This document shows positions 15,310-23,729 of a stretch of 27,185 nucleotides of DNA, in pieces; the first letter of the stretch is position 1, and every line of letters begins with the position of its first letter. Position numbers and translations under genes: made by a program. The notes under the pieces are model-generated. The model made no database searches and had not been told where the DNA came from. It saw only the letters and a list, made by a program, of their open reading frames with translations. The stretch is from Bacillota bacterium (GTDB lineage: Bacteria > Bacillota > Clostridia > Lachnospirales > Lachnospiraceae). The stretch is from assembly GCA_023387655.1 (NCBI GenBank), contig JAEWHR010000018.1:1-27185 (forward strand). The letters run 5' to 3'.

Positions 15310-15831
15310 TTAACTATTCTTTAATTCCCGGATACGGTCTCTAATTCTTGCGGCTTCTTCATATTCTTCTTGCTCAATTGCTTGTTGCAATTGAATTGCT
15401 AATTTCTCTTGCTCTGGTAGCTCTTTTATGATGCGATTCATCTCACTTTCATAGCCCTTTGGTTTTTTCCCGGTATGAGTGTCCGCTCCATGGATACTTC
15501 TAAGATTCTTATTTAACACCTTACCAAAACTGCTATAACAATCTGCACAACCAAATTTTCCTTGCTTTAAGAACTCTTCATAACTTAGACCACAGCTTTT
15601 GCACTTGGTGATTGGTATCTCTTCCTCGTTTTGTTGTTTTCCCATACTATCAATCAACCCAAATAGCATCCCTCCAAGTGAGAAATCCTTACCTTCTCCC
15701 TGTGGAAAATTTAAGAATGGACTGTTCTTACCAGCACAATCAGAACAAAGATGCTGTTCTTTCTTCTTTCCGTTGATGATTTCCGTATAGTAGATTTTCG
15801 CTTCTTTTTTTCCGCAAATATCACATAACAT
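15310..15831 (-). CDS. mcsA: McsA, zinc-binding activator of McsB
   Basis: 173 residues. Two zinc-binding sites of CxxC pairs: C3/C6 with C29/C32, and C77/C80 with C95/C98. A C-terminal UVR domain (about 135-170, LPEQEKLAIQLQQAIEQEEYEEAARIRDRI) matches the ClpC/UvrB interaction motif. McsA activates McsB and helps couple it to ClpC. AAGAGG lies about 6 nt before the ATG and is part of the 67-bp intergenic element shared with purD. Next gene downstream is mcsB (15 nt). Upstream is a GntR-type regulator instead of the usual ctsR. Confidence 0.95.
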   Translation of the reverse strand: MLCDICGKKEAKIYYTEIINGKKKEQHLCSDCAGKNSPFLNFPQGEGKDFSLGGMLFGLIDSMGKQQNEEEIPITKCKSCGLSYEEFLKQGKFGCADCYSSFGKVLNKNLRSIHGADTHTGKKPKGYESEMNRIIKELPEQEKLAIQLQQAIEQEEYEEAARIRDRIRELKNS

Positions 15832-15898
15832 GGCTTACCTCTTTTCTGCGCTGCCTTTTGCGCACCCAATGTTCTTGGATGCTACAGACACAAACTTG
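15832..15898 (-). repeat. 67-bp intergenic element, copy A (before mcsA)
   Basis: Homologous to 23605-23671 before purD: same length, an identical 18-bp block (TTACCTCTTTTCTGCGCT on the plus strand) next to the start codon and an identical 15-bp block (ACAGACACAAACTTG) at the far end. It contains a TGCGC/GCGCA hairpin (15847-15851 with 15860-15864) and supplies the ribosome site AAGAGG. Confidence 0.8.
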
Positions 15899-15932
15899 TT
15901 GAGTAAAAGATTGATCTTTCACTCTTATCCCC

Positions 15933-16313
15933 TTATTTGGAATCGCAGGAGAATTCTCTCATGATACTGTCCATCAGCTCATGTATCTCCTCACAACTTA
16001 TATTTTTACAGATGGCTTGTGCTAAAATCACTTTCATCTGACTCTTTAGTTCCGCAATTGCCGCAATCTTATCATAATCTAGCGCGATTACAGCTCCTCT
16101 TCTTCGGTCAAGTTTTACATAGCCCTCTTGTTTTAATATAGTATAAGCTTTATTCACTGTATGCATATTAATACCAATATTTTCTGCTAATTCTCTCACC
16201 GAAGGTAGATTATCTCCTTCTCTGATTTCTGAGGTTGCAATTCCCAGGATTATCTGATTTCTTAATTGAATGTAAATTGCTTCATCACTATTAAAGTCAA
16301 TGGTTACAATCAC
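15933..16313 (-). CDS. GntR-family transcriptional regulator, YtrA-like
   Basis: About 126 residues from a GTG start at 16313, chosen because GGAGG lies 8 nt upstream; the in-frame GTG at 16322 is inside that ribosome site. The N-terminal winged helix is clear: AIYIQLRNQIILGI, REGDNLPSVRELAENIGINMHTVNKAYTIL (split helix-turn-helix) and the wing LDRRRGAVI. Only a short helical tail (about 50 residues) follows, typical of the YtrA subfamily, which usually represses ABC-transporter operons. Here it precedes mcsA by about 100 nt, the place of ctsR in many Firmicutes. An inverted repeat inside its own promoter suggests autorepression. Control over mcsA-mcsB-clpC by read-through is inference. Confidence 0.9.
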   Translation of the reverse strand: MIVTIDFNSDEAIYIQLRNQIILGIATSEIREGDNLPSVRELAENIGINMHTVNKAYTILKQEGYVKLDRRRGAVIALDYDKIAAIAELKSQMKVILAQAICKNISCEEIHELMDSIMREFSCDSK

Positions 16314-16370
16314 ATTCTTCACCTCCTTCCCTCATTACAACATGTTCTCGAAGTTATATCTGTTATATTC

Positions 16371-16399
16371 ATACTATAACACTATAGTTCTTTTGTCAA
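16371..16399 (-). promoter_or_regulatory. Promoter with embedded operator for the GntR regulator
   Basis: TTGACA (16394-16399) and TAGTAT (16371-16376) are separated by 17 nt on the minus strand. A perfect inverted repeat ACTATA-N4-TATAGT (16373-16388) overlaps the -10 box and the spacer, where a bound dimer would block RNA polymerase. This fits autoregulation by the YtrA-like protein. Confidence 0.7.
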
Positions 16400-16440
16400 C
16401 TGATACTAACAGGAGCTTTTATGAATAAATGGTAAACATT

Positions 16441-17691
16441 TTAAAATATATCCTCCTCATGATCCGATCTCATTCGAAGCATAATTCTAATTATACCGAT
16501 CAATAGTACCGCACAGATACCACTTAATACAATAATGACAATGGTCAACTGACTGATTTTCTCTTCAAATTCTTTTTTCTGTACCTTTAACTCCAGATTG
16601 TTATTTGTAACCGGAGAGCTTTCCTCTTTTTTCACAATGGTTTGCTCCGTATAAAGTTGGATTGTCTTCTCTAAACGATCATATCGATAAAGAGAAGTAT
16701 TCCCAAATGGGTTTTCTAAAATCATTAGTAGATAATCTTCTTTTAAACTGTCTTGCTTTTGATAAACAGGAATCGTGCAACCGTCAACAAGAATACTACT
16801 CTTTATATAACCTTTCGGTATGATAATACTGCTATCATCCGATACTACAGTATAACTGTATTGACCGAATAACTTTATCTTACCAGCTTCTTTTACTGCA
16901 CTTAAACTAGGAGCATCTCCACCTTCATTTTTGTTTTCATTACCCGATTGATAGCCTTCTTCTTTTACTACCTGTATGCGATACTCATCCGTATCTCCGC
17001 TTTGTGCAGTAACTTTAATCACAATAGTATTATTACCAATAACGAAAGACTCATTACCTGTTACATTCACGGTTGCAGCAGTATCTTCCGGTATCGCACT
17101 TATTACGATTCGATCTGTATCAGGACCTACAATAATGCTATATTCTTTTACATTGGATTGAAAAGAAGGAGTTAAAGTACCAGGACTCACTTTTAATATT
17201 CCTAAATTCGTGTTCACAGAAGCTGCTTCCTTGGCACGAATTGTTATATTTTGTGAATACGCAGAAACAGACATCGGATCACCTGTTTCGAATTCATATG
17301 CAATTGGATTTCCAGTCATCAATAACTGGCAGTTCCCTACCTCTAATGCTTTAAAACGTAATACATATCTTCTTTCACTTTCCGAAGCGGATGCATTTGT
17401 ATCCATAAATCGAAGCATTCCATTTCCACCAGTAACACAGGATGGACCAGATATAAACTCTATGATTTCTGCATTATAAGATAAGTAACCTTCAAAGTCA
17501 CCAAGAGTACTATCGGATGCAATTACAATTGAAATCTTAAACTCTTCCTCCTTACTTACCTCTTCTAATGGTATCTCAATTTTAATAGTAGCACTTGCAG
17601 CTAAACTATTTGTACTGGGTAAAGAAATTATGAAAATACCAAGTAGTATGCATAGAAAAATTCTTACCCCTCTTTTATTCCAATGTTCCAT
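16441..17691 (-). CDS. Secreted, C-terminally membrane-anchored protein with cohesin-like and cadherin-like domains
   Basis: 416 residues from ATG 17691, chosen for AAAGGAG 5 nt upstream and a good signal peptide (basic start, hydrophobic core, NSLAASA cleavage region). The longer frame from 17763 only adds residues encoded by tandem repeats. Residues about 33-151 form a beta-sandwich resembling cohesin-type domains (IKIEIPLEEVSKEEEFKISI, GDFEGYLSYNAEIIEF). Residues about 162-243 match the bacterial cadherin-like domain (LGILKVSPGTLTPSF, then SGDTDEYRIQVVKE). A glutamate-rich stalk, a TM helix (about 381-406) and a short charged tail follow. The preceding gene encodes a wall hydrolase with the same cadherin-like domain, so a joint envelope role is likely. 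No dockerin partner is seen. Confidence 0.82.
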   Translation of the reverse strand: MEHWNKRGVRIFLCILLGIFIISLPSTNSLAASATIKIEIPLEEVSKEEEFKISIVIASDSTLGDFEGYLSYNAEIIEFISGPSCVTGGNGMLRFMDTNASASESERRYVLRFKALEVGNCQLLMTGNPIAYEFETGDPMSVSAYSQNITIRAKEAASVNTNLGILKVSPGTLTPSFQSNVKEYSIIVGPDTDRIVISAIPEDTAATVNVTGNESFVIGNNTIVIKVTAQSGDTDEYRIQVVKEEGYQSGNENKNEGGDAPSLSAVKEAGKIKLFGQYSYTVVSDDSSIIIPKGYIKSSILVDGCTIPVYQKQDSLKEDYLLMILENPFGNTSLYRYDRLEKTIQLYTEQTIVKKEESSPVTNNNLELKVQKKEFEEKISQLTIVIIVLSGICAVLLIGIIRIMLRMRSDHEEDIF

Positions 17692-17708
17692 AGAGTCTCC
17701 TTTCGTTG

Positions 17709-17853
17709 TTGTTTTATATAGTCCCATAAGTAACCATTCCATTTTCGTTTTATAAAACCCCATAAGTAATCATTTCATTTTCGTTTTATATAATTCCATA
17801 AGTAACCATTCCGTTTTCGTTTAGAAAATCCCATAAAATTAACCATTCGTTTT
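17709..17853. repeat. Four tandem 36-bp repeats
   Basis: Consecutive 36-bp units of the form CGTTTTATA...CCCATAAGTAACC...CATTCCATTTT fill 17709-17853 without spacers; the first three are close and the fourth is more diverged. The period is a multiple of three, which is why a reading frame runs through them. The last unit pairs with a downstream inverted copy (see the terminator entry). Confidence 0.8.
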
Positions 17854-17902
17854 GAAACCTTCGTTTCTTACTGGTCGGTTAACTCTATGGGATTTCGTTT
17901 TA
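17828..17902 (-). terminator. Possible terminator hairpin after the glucosaminidase gene
   Basis: AAATCCCATA near 17828 pairs with TATGGGATTT near 17892, and TTAACC/GGTTAA extends the stem inside. On the minus strand the stem is followed by a short T-run (TTTTCT). It lies about 70 nt after the glucosaminidase stop. The T-run is short, so read-through into the cohesin-like gene is possible. Confidence 0.4.
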
Positions 17903-17967
17903 TTATAGTAAGAATTATCTTCTACACAGCGATTACTAAAAAATCGCCATGTCTTCAATCCTCTTTT

Positions 17968-20900
17968 TTATTGTATTTCTCGTACAACTGAAATCTTATA
18001 TTCACGTAAATCTCCACTTTGAGCAATTACCATGATGGAAATCTCGTTAAGCCCTGGATTTAACGGAATGACACCGGTTCCACTAAGAACAGCCTTACTA
18101 CTTACTGTAGTAGCAGCTACATTAATAGCCTCACAGCTATTTGGTACTACTAATGAGAAGTCTTTTGTGTTTAGTATGTCAAATGTTGGTGTTAATGTCA
18201 AATCATTTCCATTAAGATCTTTTACGCTTAATGTCTTTAGATAGTTGTTCGGATTATACTTTGTTGTTGGTTTTGCACATGGGATCTCAGGCATGTTTAA
18301 ATAAACTGGAATAGAAAATACCAATGGGAAATTTCCTATCTGAGCATATGCTGCTCCAACCTTCTTTCCTTCAGAAAATGGTGCTTCTACATTCGCCATA
18401 TACTGATGAGAGTGGGTAGAAGTAGGTGTTACATTAAACTTTTGAAGGTATATCGTATCTTGTCCTCGGTTAATATAGGAATCACCAATAATAAATGCTC
18501 CTCCTACAATGGAACGATAACGATTGTTCCAAGGAATTAAAGACTTCAGATTTAAAGTCGCATTTGTACTACCATTCTTTGCGTATTTTAAACCATTTGC
18601 TACAGCCCCTCCAGGCGCTGTGGAATGATAAGCACCTATGTTATAGAAGTTATATAAACCTTCCCATCCACTCACGGTTCCAGTAACACTATTACTTACG
18701 GTAGAAGTTCCAGTCACAACCTCTTGTTTTACACGGGAAGCCAAATGATATGGACTGACACCAGAATACTCTGCTGCCTTCATAAAGGTTTCACCATAGG
18801 TAATCGTTTGTGTTACGCCAAACTCATCTTCGTAAGTATAACTTGTATTAGATAGCGGCGTATATTTTAGAATACTCTCAACACCATTCAGGTTTTGATA
18901 GGATGTTTTATAAGTTAAGACCTCAAACTGATATATTGACTCACTATTTAAGAAGTTTCTTGGATCCATGTAGTACGCAATGGCTTCTCTTGAAGCTGTT
19001 ACCCAAGTGGAACCATCGTACACTATAAAACTATCTGTTTTCCAGTTATATGCCTTATCCTCTAAAGATTTCCACTCTATTCCTTTGCCATTTGATATTA
19101 AGTTCTTACCAGGAATACTTTGTTTATCGATTACCGTATTCCATTCAAGTCCAGTGTGATATGCCTCAAACTTCCAATCCGGATATTGCTCATGAAGAGC
19201 ACGTAAATACGGCTTGTAACTCTCTGGGAAGCCCTGCATTGCAAGTTCAAGTTCAAAGTCTTGACTTGCTGGTACTGTTGGAGTTGGAACAATAGATCCA
19301 GATCCCCCATCCACTATTGTTGATTCATCAATTTTTACGTAATATTCGTTCACATAACCTGAGTATTCTACTCCGCTTTGAGTGAATTTGATATTATACC
19401 AATATATATTATCCTCATAATACTTACCATGCACCTTCACTGCATCATAATTATATAGCGTTACCGCATACCCTGCACTGTTTTTAACAAATGAACTACT
19501 ATATCCAGGAGCTTGTTTCACAACTAGCGCAGTAGCATTCATTATGATACCATCTGCTGTAAAAATCTGAGCTACTGGAGTCGGCGTTGCCGATGGCTTA
19601 GGGGTCACCGTTGGCTTTGGTGTTACCGTTGGTGTTGCGGTTAGTGATGGTGACGTGGTAGGCTCGATAGTAGGAGATTCCGTAGGTTTTGGAGTCACCG
19701 TTGTAGGCGGTGTTGACGTCGCAGTTGGAGTTTGTGTTGGAGTCGGTGTTTCTGTTGGTTTTGGAGTAGGAGTAGGTGCTGGTCCGCTAGAAAGCAGTGT
19801 TACTGCATTCGCTTCTAAATAACCTGTTACCGTCTCTCCTGATTTTGTATAGGATACCTTAAACCACTTCACACCCTGGGTTTCCTCAGATATTAAGGTT
19901 ACCTTTGTATCTTTAGCAAGGCTTACAATAGTTCCACTCTTATATTTCACATAACCAGATGTTGTTTTTGCTGAAATTCTTAATTTCGTTTTACTAGTTA
20001 AGATGGATGCCGTTGCCTTATCGGTTAATGTTAATTTTACATAATTACTAAGAACATGACCAATTGTTTGCTTTTTGTTAATTGTAACCGCTACTCGGTA
20101 CCAAATATCACTTCCAACCTTAACTTCATTAAGAACAGTTAGTTTTGTATTCTTTGATAACGTTCCTAATATCTTGCTTTTTGTTGTTGCATCTTGTCTA
20201 AGATTTAATGTTGATGCAGTGATAACACCTGGTATTTGAAAATCCTCATCCTTATCAATTGGTTTTTTCGTTGGAGTTGGAGTTTCTGTTGGCTTTACTG
20301 CTTCCGTAGGTGTAGGAGTGGTTTCACTTGGAGTTTCGGTAGGAGTTGGCACAACTGCTGTATCTTTTTTCTTACCAATTAACTCTAGGTCATTCTCAGT
20401 TACATATCCAAAATAAGTAATGGAAGGTTCTTTATAACTAATACGGAACCACTTGGTACCAGCTACTGTTTTCTCCTCAGATACCCATACATAGGAATCT
20501 TTTGCAGCTGTAATTAATTCACCATCATCCGTATATAAATCCTCTGATGTTTCAGAAGCTATCTTTTTATAGATAATCTCTTTCGTAGGTTTCGCATAAA
20601 ATCCACTTCCTACTGTCGCAGTGACATATTTACTAAGCATATATCCCGTAACTGTTTTCTTATTTTGAACAAAGGAAATCTGATACCACTTATCATTACC
20701 TTCATACTTTTCTTTTAATATGGTTACTTTCGTATTCTTCTTTAAAGATGTTACCTTAGCGCTGCTTGTTGTTGCGTCCTTTCTTACATTAACACCTTCT
20801 GCATTTACTTTACCTGTAAGATTTATTTTATGACTTGCTGGTGTTGTTGAAGTATTCGGATTTTCTGGCTGGTTAACTTCTTCGCTAGCACCACCGGAGT

Positions 20901-21792
20901 TTGAATTATCCTGATTACCTCCAGTCGTCACTTTTGTTCCATCTAACTCTACAAGACGCGCTGGTACATAACCGTAATATTTTGCTCCGCCATACGTAAT
21001 ACGAACGTAGAACCACTTTACATTTCCTATTCTTTTTTCTGCCGTTATATATACTGCTCGGTTCTTATTTAAGACAAGTTTGGTTCCATCAGCAGCTGAT
21101 ACCGTCTTTTTTCCTTCTCCAGCATCTAGTTGCATTGCAGTTTTGTTAGAGCGAATTTTACCATATAACCCACTCTTATAATTCATTTCAATATAAACAG
21201 CTAACACATATCCTTTTACTGTTTTACCGTTTAATTTCGTTTGGATTTGATACCAACAGTCCTCACCATTCCACTTTGTACCGATTACGGTTATGGAATC
21301 GCCATTTTTTAAGGTTCCTACTACAGCACTTGAGGTGTTGTTATCTTTTCTTATATTTAACTGTGTTGCGTTTACAGTTGCAGGTTGTTTCAACTCATAT
21401 GTTGTGGAAGAACCGTTTGATGGTGTTGATGGTGCTTTAGTCGGTGTCGGAGTTGGTGTACTTTCTGTATTCTCCACTTTTTTTATGTAGGTACCAAGAG
21501 AATAGCCTGTTATTTTTTTACCACCAAATGTTGCACTAATCTCATACCATCCATCTTTTTCTGATAGAATTGTTACTTCTTGATCCCTTACAAGATATAC
21601 ATCTGCGCCGCCTGAGGTTAACTTATCATACGAAGTTCCTGGCCCTTTTCTAACATAGAGCGTTGATGCTGTACAAATTCCTTTTGATGCTGCATATGCT
21701 TCCTCTGATTTTATCCACAGAAAATTTGGAATCAGCATGCTAATGCACAATATCCATATAATTAAGCGTTTGTGTTTCATTTCTAATCTCAT
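17968..21792 (-). CDS. Secreted SH3b-repeat cell-wall hydrolase (endo-beta-N-acetylglucosaminidase type)
   Basis: 1274 residues from ATG 21792 (MRLEMKHKRLIIW), with GAGG 5 nt upstream; frame upstream of it overlaps an intergenic hairpin element. A signal peptide (to about 36, EAYAAS) is followed by eight SH3b-like domains, three of them as alternating pairs (canonical LNIRKD type plus a longer type), joined by Pro/Thr-rich linkers, the longest at about 670-740. Residues about 930-1145 are a glucosaminidase-type catalytic domain (YMDPRNFLN, SGVSPYHLASRVKQEV with the likely acid Glu near 1024, YNFYNIGAYHS). The C-terminus (about 1185-1274) is a cadherin-like domain. Role: peptidoglycan cleavage during growth or separation, held to the wall by SH3b domains. 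It probably works with the anchored cadherin-like protein downstream. Confidence 0.9.
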   Translation of the reverse strand: MRLEMKHKRLIIWILCISMLIPNFLWIKSEEAYAASKGICTASTLYVRKGPGTSYDKLTSGGADVYLVRDQEVTILSEKDGWYEISATFGGKKITGYSLGTYIKKVENTESTPTPTPTKAPSTPSNGSSTTYELKQPATVNATQLNIRKDNNTSSAVVGTLKNGDSITVIGTKWNGEDCWYQIQTKLNGKTVKGYVLAVYIEMNYKSGLYGKIRSNKTAMQLDAGEGKKTVSAADGTKLVLNKNRAVYITAEKRIGNVKWFYVRITYGGAKYYGYVPARLVELDGTKVTTGGNQDNSNSGGASEEVNQPENPNTSTTPASHKINLTGKVNAEGVNVRKDATTSSAKVTSLKKNTKVTILKEKYEGNDKWYQISFVQNKKTVTGYMLSKYVTATVGSGFYAKPTKEIIYKKIASETSEDLYTDDGELITAAKDSYVWVSEEKTVAGTKWFRISYKEPSITYFGYVTENDLELIGKKKDTAVVPTPTETPSETTPTPTEAVKPTETPTPTKKPIDKDEDFQIPGVITASTLNLRQDATTKSKILGTLSKNTKLTVLNEVKVGSDIWYRVAVTINKKQTIGHVLSNYVKLTLTDKATASILTSKTKLRISAKTTSGYVKYKSGTIVSLAKDTKVTLISEETQGVKWFKVSYTKSGETVTGYLEANAVTLLSSGPAPTPTPKPTETPTPTQTPTATSTPPTTVTPKPTESPTIEPTTSPSLTATPTVTPKPTVTPKPSATPTPVAQIFTADGIIMNATALVVKQAPGYSSSFVKNSAGYAVTLYNYDAVKVHGKYYEDNIYWYNIKFTQSGVEYSGYVNEYYVKIDESTIVDGGSGSIVPTPTVPASQDFELELAMQGFPESYKPYLRALHEQYPDWKFEAYHTGLEWNTVIDKQSIPGKNLISNGKGIEWKSLEDKAYNWKTDSFIVYDGSTWVTASREAIAYYMDPRNFLNSESIYQFEVLTYKTSYQNLNGVESILKYTPLSNTSYTYEDEFGVTQTITYGETFMKAAEYSGVSPYHLASRVKQEVVTGTSTVSNSVTGTVSGWEGLYNFYNIGAYHSTAPGGAVANGLKYAKNGSTNATLNLKSLIPWNNRYRSIVGGAFIIGDSYINRGQDTIYLQKFNVTPTSTHSHQYMANVEAPFSEGKKVGAAYAQIGNFPLVFSIPVYLNMPEIPCAKPTTKYNPNNYLKTLSVKDLNGNDLTLTPTFDILNTKDFSLVVPNSCEAINVAATTVSSKAVLSGTGVIPLNPGLNEISIMVIAQSGDLREYKISVVREIQ
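19573..19785 (-). repeat. Low-complexity Pro/Thr linker of the glucosaminidase
   Basis: The DNA is rich in GGTGTTNNCGTTGG-like triplet repeats on the plus strand and encodes units such as TPTPTPKPTETPTPTQTP. It is a flexible wall-spanning linker. Similar shorter linkers occur at two other points in the gene. Confidence 0.75.
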
Positions 21793-21905
21793 TCTAACCT
21801 CAATTCTAGCGCTTTCGCGCATTTTTATAGCAACTTCTTTGAGCGCTAACACAAATTGTAGGTAGAAAGAACTTTGCAGTTTTAAAACCTATAATTTGTG
21901 CTAGT
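21793..21905 (-). repeat. Two-hairpin intergenic element, copy C (before the glucosaminidase)
   Basis: A GCGC-TTTC-GCGC hairpin (21809-21820) lies close to the start codon. Further upstream, CACAAATTGTAGG (21850-21862) pairs at 12 of 13 positions with CCTATAATTTGTG (21888-21900). The architecture matches the elements before mcsA and purD; sequence similarity is weak except around the GCGC hairpin and the GAGG ribosome site. Confidence 0.5.
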
Positions 21906-21926
21906 TATCCGGCTTTCACTCACACT

Positions 21927-21932
21927 ATTATA
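21927..21932 (-). promoter_or_regulatory. Extended -10 promoter of the glucosaminidase gene
   Basis: On the minus strand TGTTATAAT gives an extended -10 (TGnTATAAT). No good -35 is seen at 17 nt. Predicted transcription begins about 125 nt before the ATG, so the two-hairpin element is in the leader. Confidence 0.5.
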
Positions 21933-22123
21933 ACACAATATTCCTTTTTAACCGACTTATTTCTCTATTTTCTTTGTTTTTTTCACTCGCTTATCATACT
22001 AAATTGGATATATGGCAGTATTGTGGCATCCACCTTGAAATTATCGTTTATTCCTTAGGGAAATGATGGCAAATAAGGACGATTGATCATATGCCTTTAA
22101 TAGACGCCCCACCATCAATAAAC
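21933..22123. other. Intergenic stretch without recognisable genes
   Basis: About 190 nt between the glucosaminidase promoter and the pur terminator. I see no convincing coding frame, RNA gene or strong hairpin. Only imperfect matches such as ATCGTTTATTCC against AATAAGGACGAT are present. Confidence 0.4.
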
Positions 22124-22172
22124 ATAAAAATGAACCGGTTCCTGCCTCGCTGGCAGTGGATCGGTTCATTGT
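22124..22172 (-). terminator. Strong intrinsic terminator of the purM-purN-purD operon
   Basis: On the minus strand AATGAACCG and CTGCC pair with GGCAG and CGGTTCATT around a small AGCGA loop, directly followed by TTTTTA. The stem is long and GC-rich for this genome. It lies about 155 nt after the purD stop. Confidence 0.85.
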
Positions 22173-22183
22173 ATTATTAATCT

Positions 22184-22326
22184 TTACTGTTCTATCACTG
22201 TTCTATCACTACTTTTACTGTTCTATCACTGTTCTTTCACTACTTTTATAGTTTTTCACTACTTTATTGTTTTTCACTACTTTTATAGTTTTTCACTACT
22301 TTTATCGTATTTCACTACTTTTATTG
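22184..22326. repeat. About 19-bp minisatellite between purD and its terminator
   Basis: Units of the form TTTATAGTTTTTCACTACT (18-19 bp) occur about five times up to the purD stop codon, preceded by related shorter units containing CTGTTCTATCACTG. The array is pure non-coding 3' sequence. Confidence 0.8.
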
Positions 22327-23604
22327 TTATTCTTCCGCTTCTTCTATCGCTTTTCCAATATCATTTCTCATATATTTATTATCAAACTGAACCCAATCTG
22401 TTGCTTCATACGCTTTTTTACGAGCCTCACGCAAATCTTTTCCGGTTGCTGTTATTCCTAACACCCTACCACCATTCGTTACGATACCTTCCCTCGTCTT
22501 TTTGGTGCCTGCATGAAATACGAAAAAGTCTGATTTCCCAGCAAACTTAGGAAGACCATGGATTACATGACCTTTTTCATAGTGTTCTGGATAACCGTCG
22601 GAGGCTAAAACAACACAGACAGCAGCATTATCGTAAAATTCCAGAGGAACTTCTTGTAGTCTTCCATCAATACAAGCTTCCATTACATCAATAATATCAT
22701 TTTTCATACGTGGTAATACTACTTGTGCCTCTGGATCTCCGAATCTTGCATTGTACTCAAGTACTTTCGGACCGTTCTCAGTTAACATAAGACCGCAAAA
22801 CAGAATGCCGATAAAGTCTCTTCCTTCACTTTTCATAGCATCTATGGTAGGTTGATAAACAAACTTCTTACAGAACTCATCGACCTCTTCCGTATAGAAG
22901 GGGCTTGGTGAGAAGGTTCCCATACCACCTGTATTTAACCCTTGATCACCATCTTTAGCTCGTTTGTGATCTTGAGCACTTGTCATAGGCTTTATTGTAT
23001 TCCCATCACAAAATGCCAACACCGATACTTCTCTACCAGTCATAAACTCTTCTACAACAAGAAGATCTCCTGCAGGCCCAAACTGCTTATCAAGCATAAT
23101 GCTTTTTACACCATCTATAGCTTCTTCATACGTATTACAGATCAATACACCTTTCCCAAGTGCTAGTCCATCTGCTTTTAATACGATTGGATAGGATGCA
23201 GTTTTTAAATAATCTATTGCCTCTTGTGCAGAATCAAAAGTTTCATAAGCAGCCGTTGGTATTTGATATTTCTTCATTAAATCTTTCGAAAATGCTTTTG
23301 ATCCTTCAATTATAGCAGCATTCTTTCTTGGTCCAAACACTCTAAGCCCTTGCTCTTCAAACAAATCCACGATTCCACCAACGAGAGGATCATCCATACC
23401 GATGATGGTTAAGTCAATTTCTTTTTCCTTTGCAAATGATACTAATCTATCAAATTCCATTGCGCCGATTGCTACGCACTCCGCAACCTCTTCTATTCCA
23501 GCATTTCCAGGTGCACAATATATCTTAGTGACGCGTTTGCTTTCTGAAACTTTTCTAGCAATGGCATGTTCTCTACCTCCACCACCTACGATAAGTACTT
23601 TCAT
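22327..23604 (-). CDS. purD: Phosphoribosylamine-glycine ligase PurD
   Basis: 425 residues, normal for PurD, which joins glycine to 5-phosphoribosylamine with ATP to make GAR (purine synthesis step 2). N-terminal MKVLIVGGGGREHAIARK is the family signature. The ATP-grasp region includes YPIVLKADGLALGKGV and LVVEEFMTGREVSVLAF, and the catalytic HKRAKDGDQGLNTGGMGTFSP loop is intact. The start has AAGAGG about 6 nt upstream, inside the 67-bp element shared with mcsA. It follows purN after 125 nt. purH, which often lies between purN and purD in Firmicutes, is absent. Confidence 0.97.
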   Translation of the reverse strand: MKVLIVGGGGREHAIARKVSESKRVTKIYCAPGNAGIEEVAECVAIGAMEFDRLVSFAKEKEIDLTIIGMDDPLVGGIVDLFEEQGLRVFGPRKNAAIIEGSKAFSKDLMKKYQIPTAAYETFDSAQEAIDYLKTASYPIVLKADGLALGKGVLICNTYEEAIDGVKSIMLDKQFGPAGDLLVVEEFMTGREVSVLAFCDGNTIKPMTSAQDHKRAKDGDQGLNTGGMGTFSPSPFYTEEVDEFCKKFVYQPTIDAMKSEGRDFIGILFCGLMLTENGPKVLEYNARFGDPEAQVVLPRMKNDIIDVMEACIDGRLQEVPLEFYDNAAVCVVLASDGYPEHYEKGHVIHGLPKFAGKSDFFVFHAGTKKTREGIVTNGGRVLGITATGKDLREARKKAYEATDWVQFDNKYMRNDIGKAIEEAEE

Positions 23605-23671
23605 AATTACCTCTTTTCTGCGCTACCATTTACGCAATCAAGTTTGTAGTTGCAGCACAGACACAAACTTG
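23605..23671 (-). repeat. 67-bp intergenic element, copy B (between purN and purD)
   Basis: Same length as the element at 15832-15898 and homologous to it, with identical blocks at both ends. A perfect 9-bp inverted repeat (CAAGTTTGT 23639-23647, ACAAACTTG 23663-23671) and a TGCG/CGCA hairpin (23619-23622 with 23633-23636) are present. It supplies the ribosome site of purD. Confidence 0.8.
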
Positions 23672-23729
23672 ATTCGACTCGATTCTGACGCACGGGCGCT
23701 TTATAAAATTACATTCTATTTTTATGTCA

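Noticed and set aside
17709..17853. CRISPR-like array
   Set aside because: Repeats of 36 bp are contiguous with no unique spacers, and no cas genes are present.
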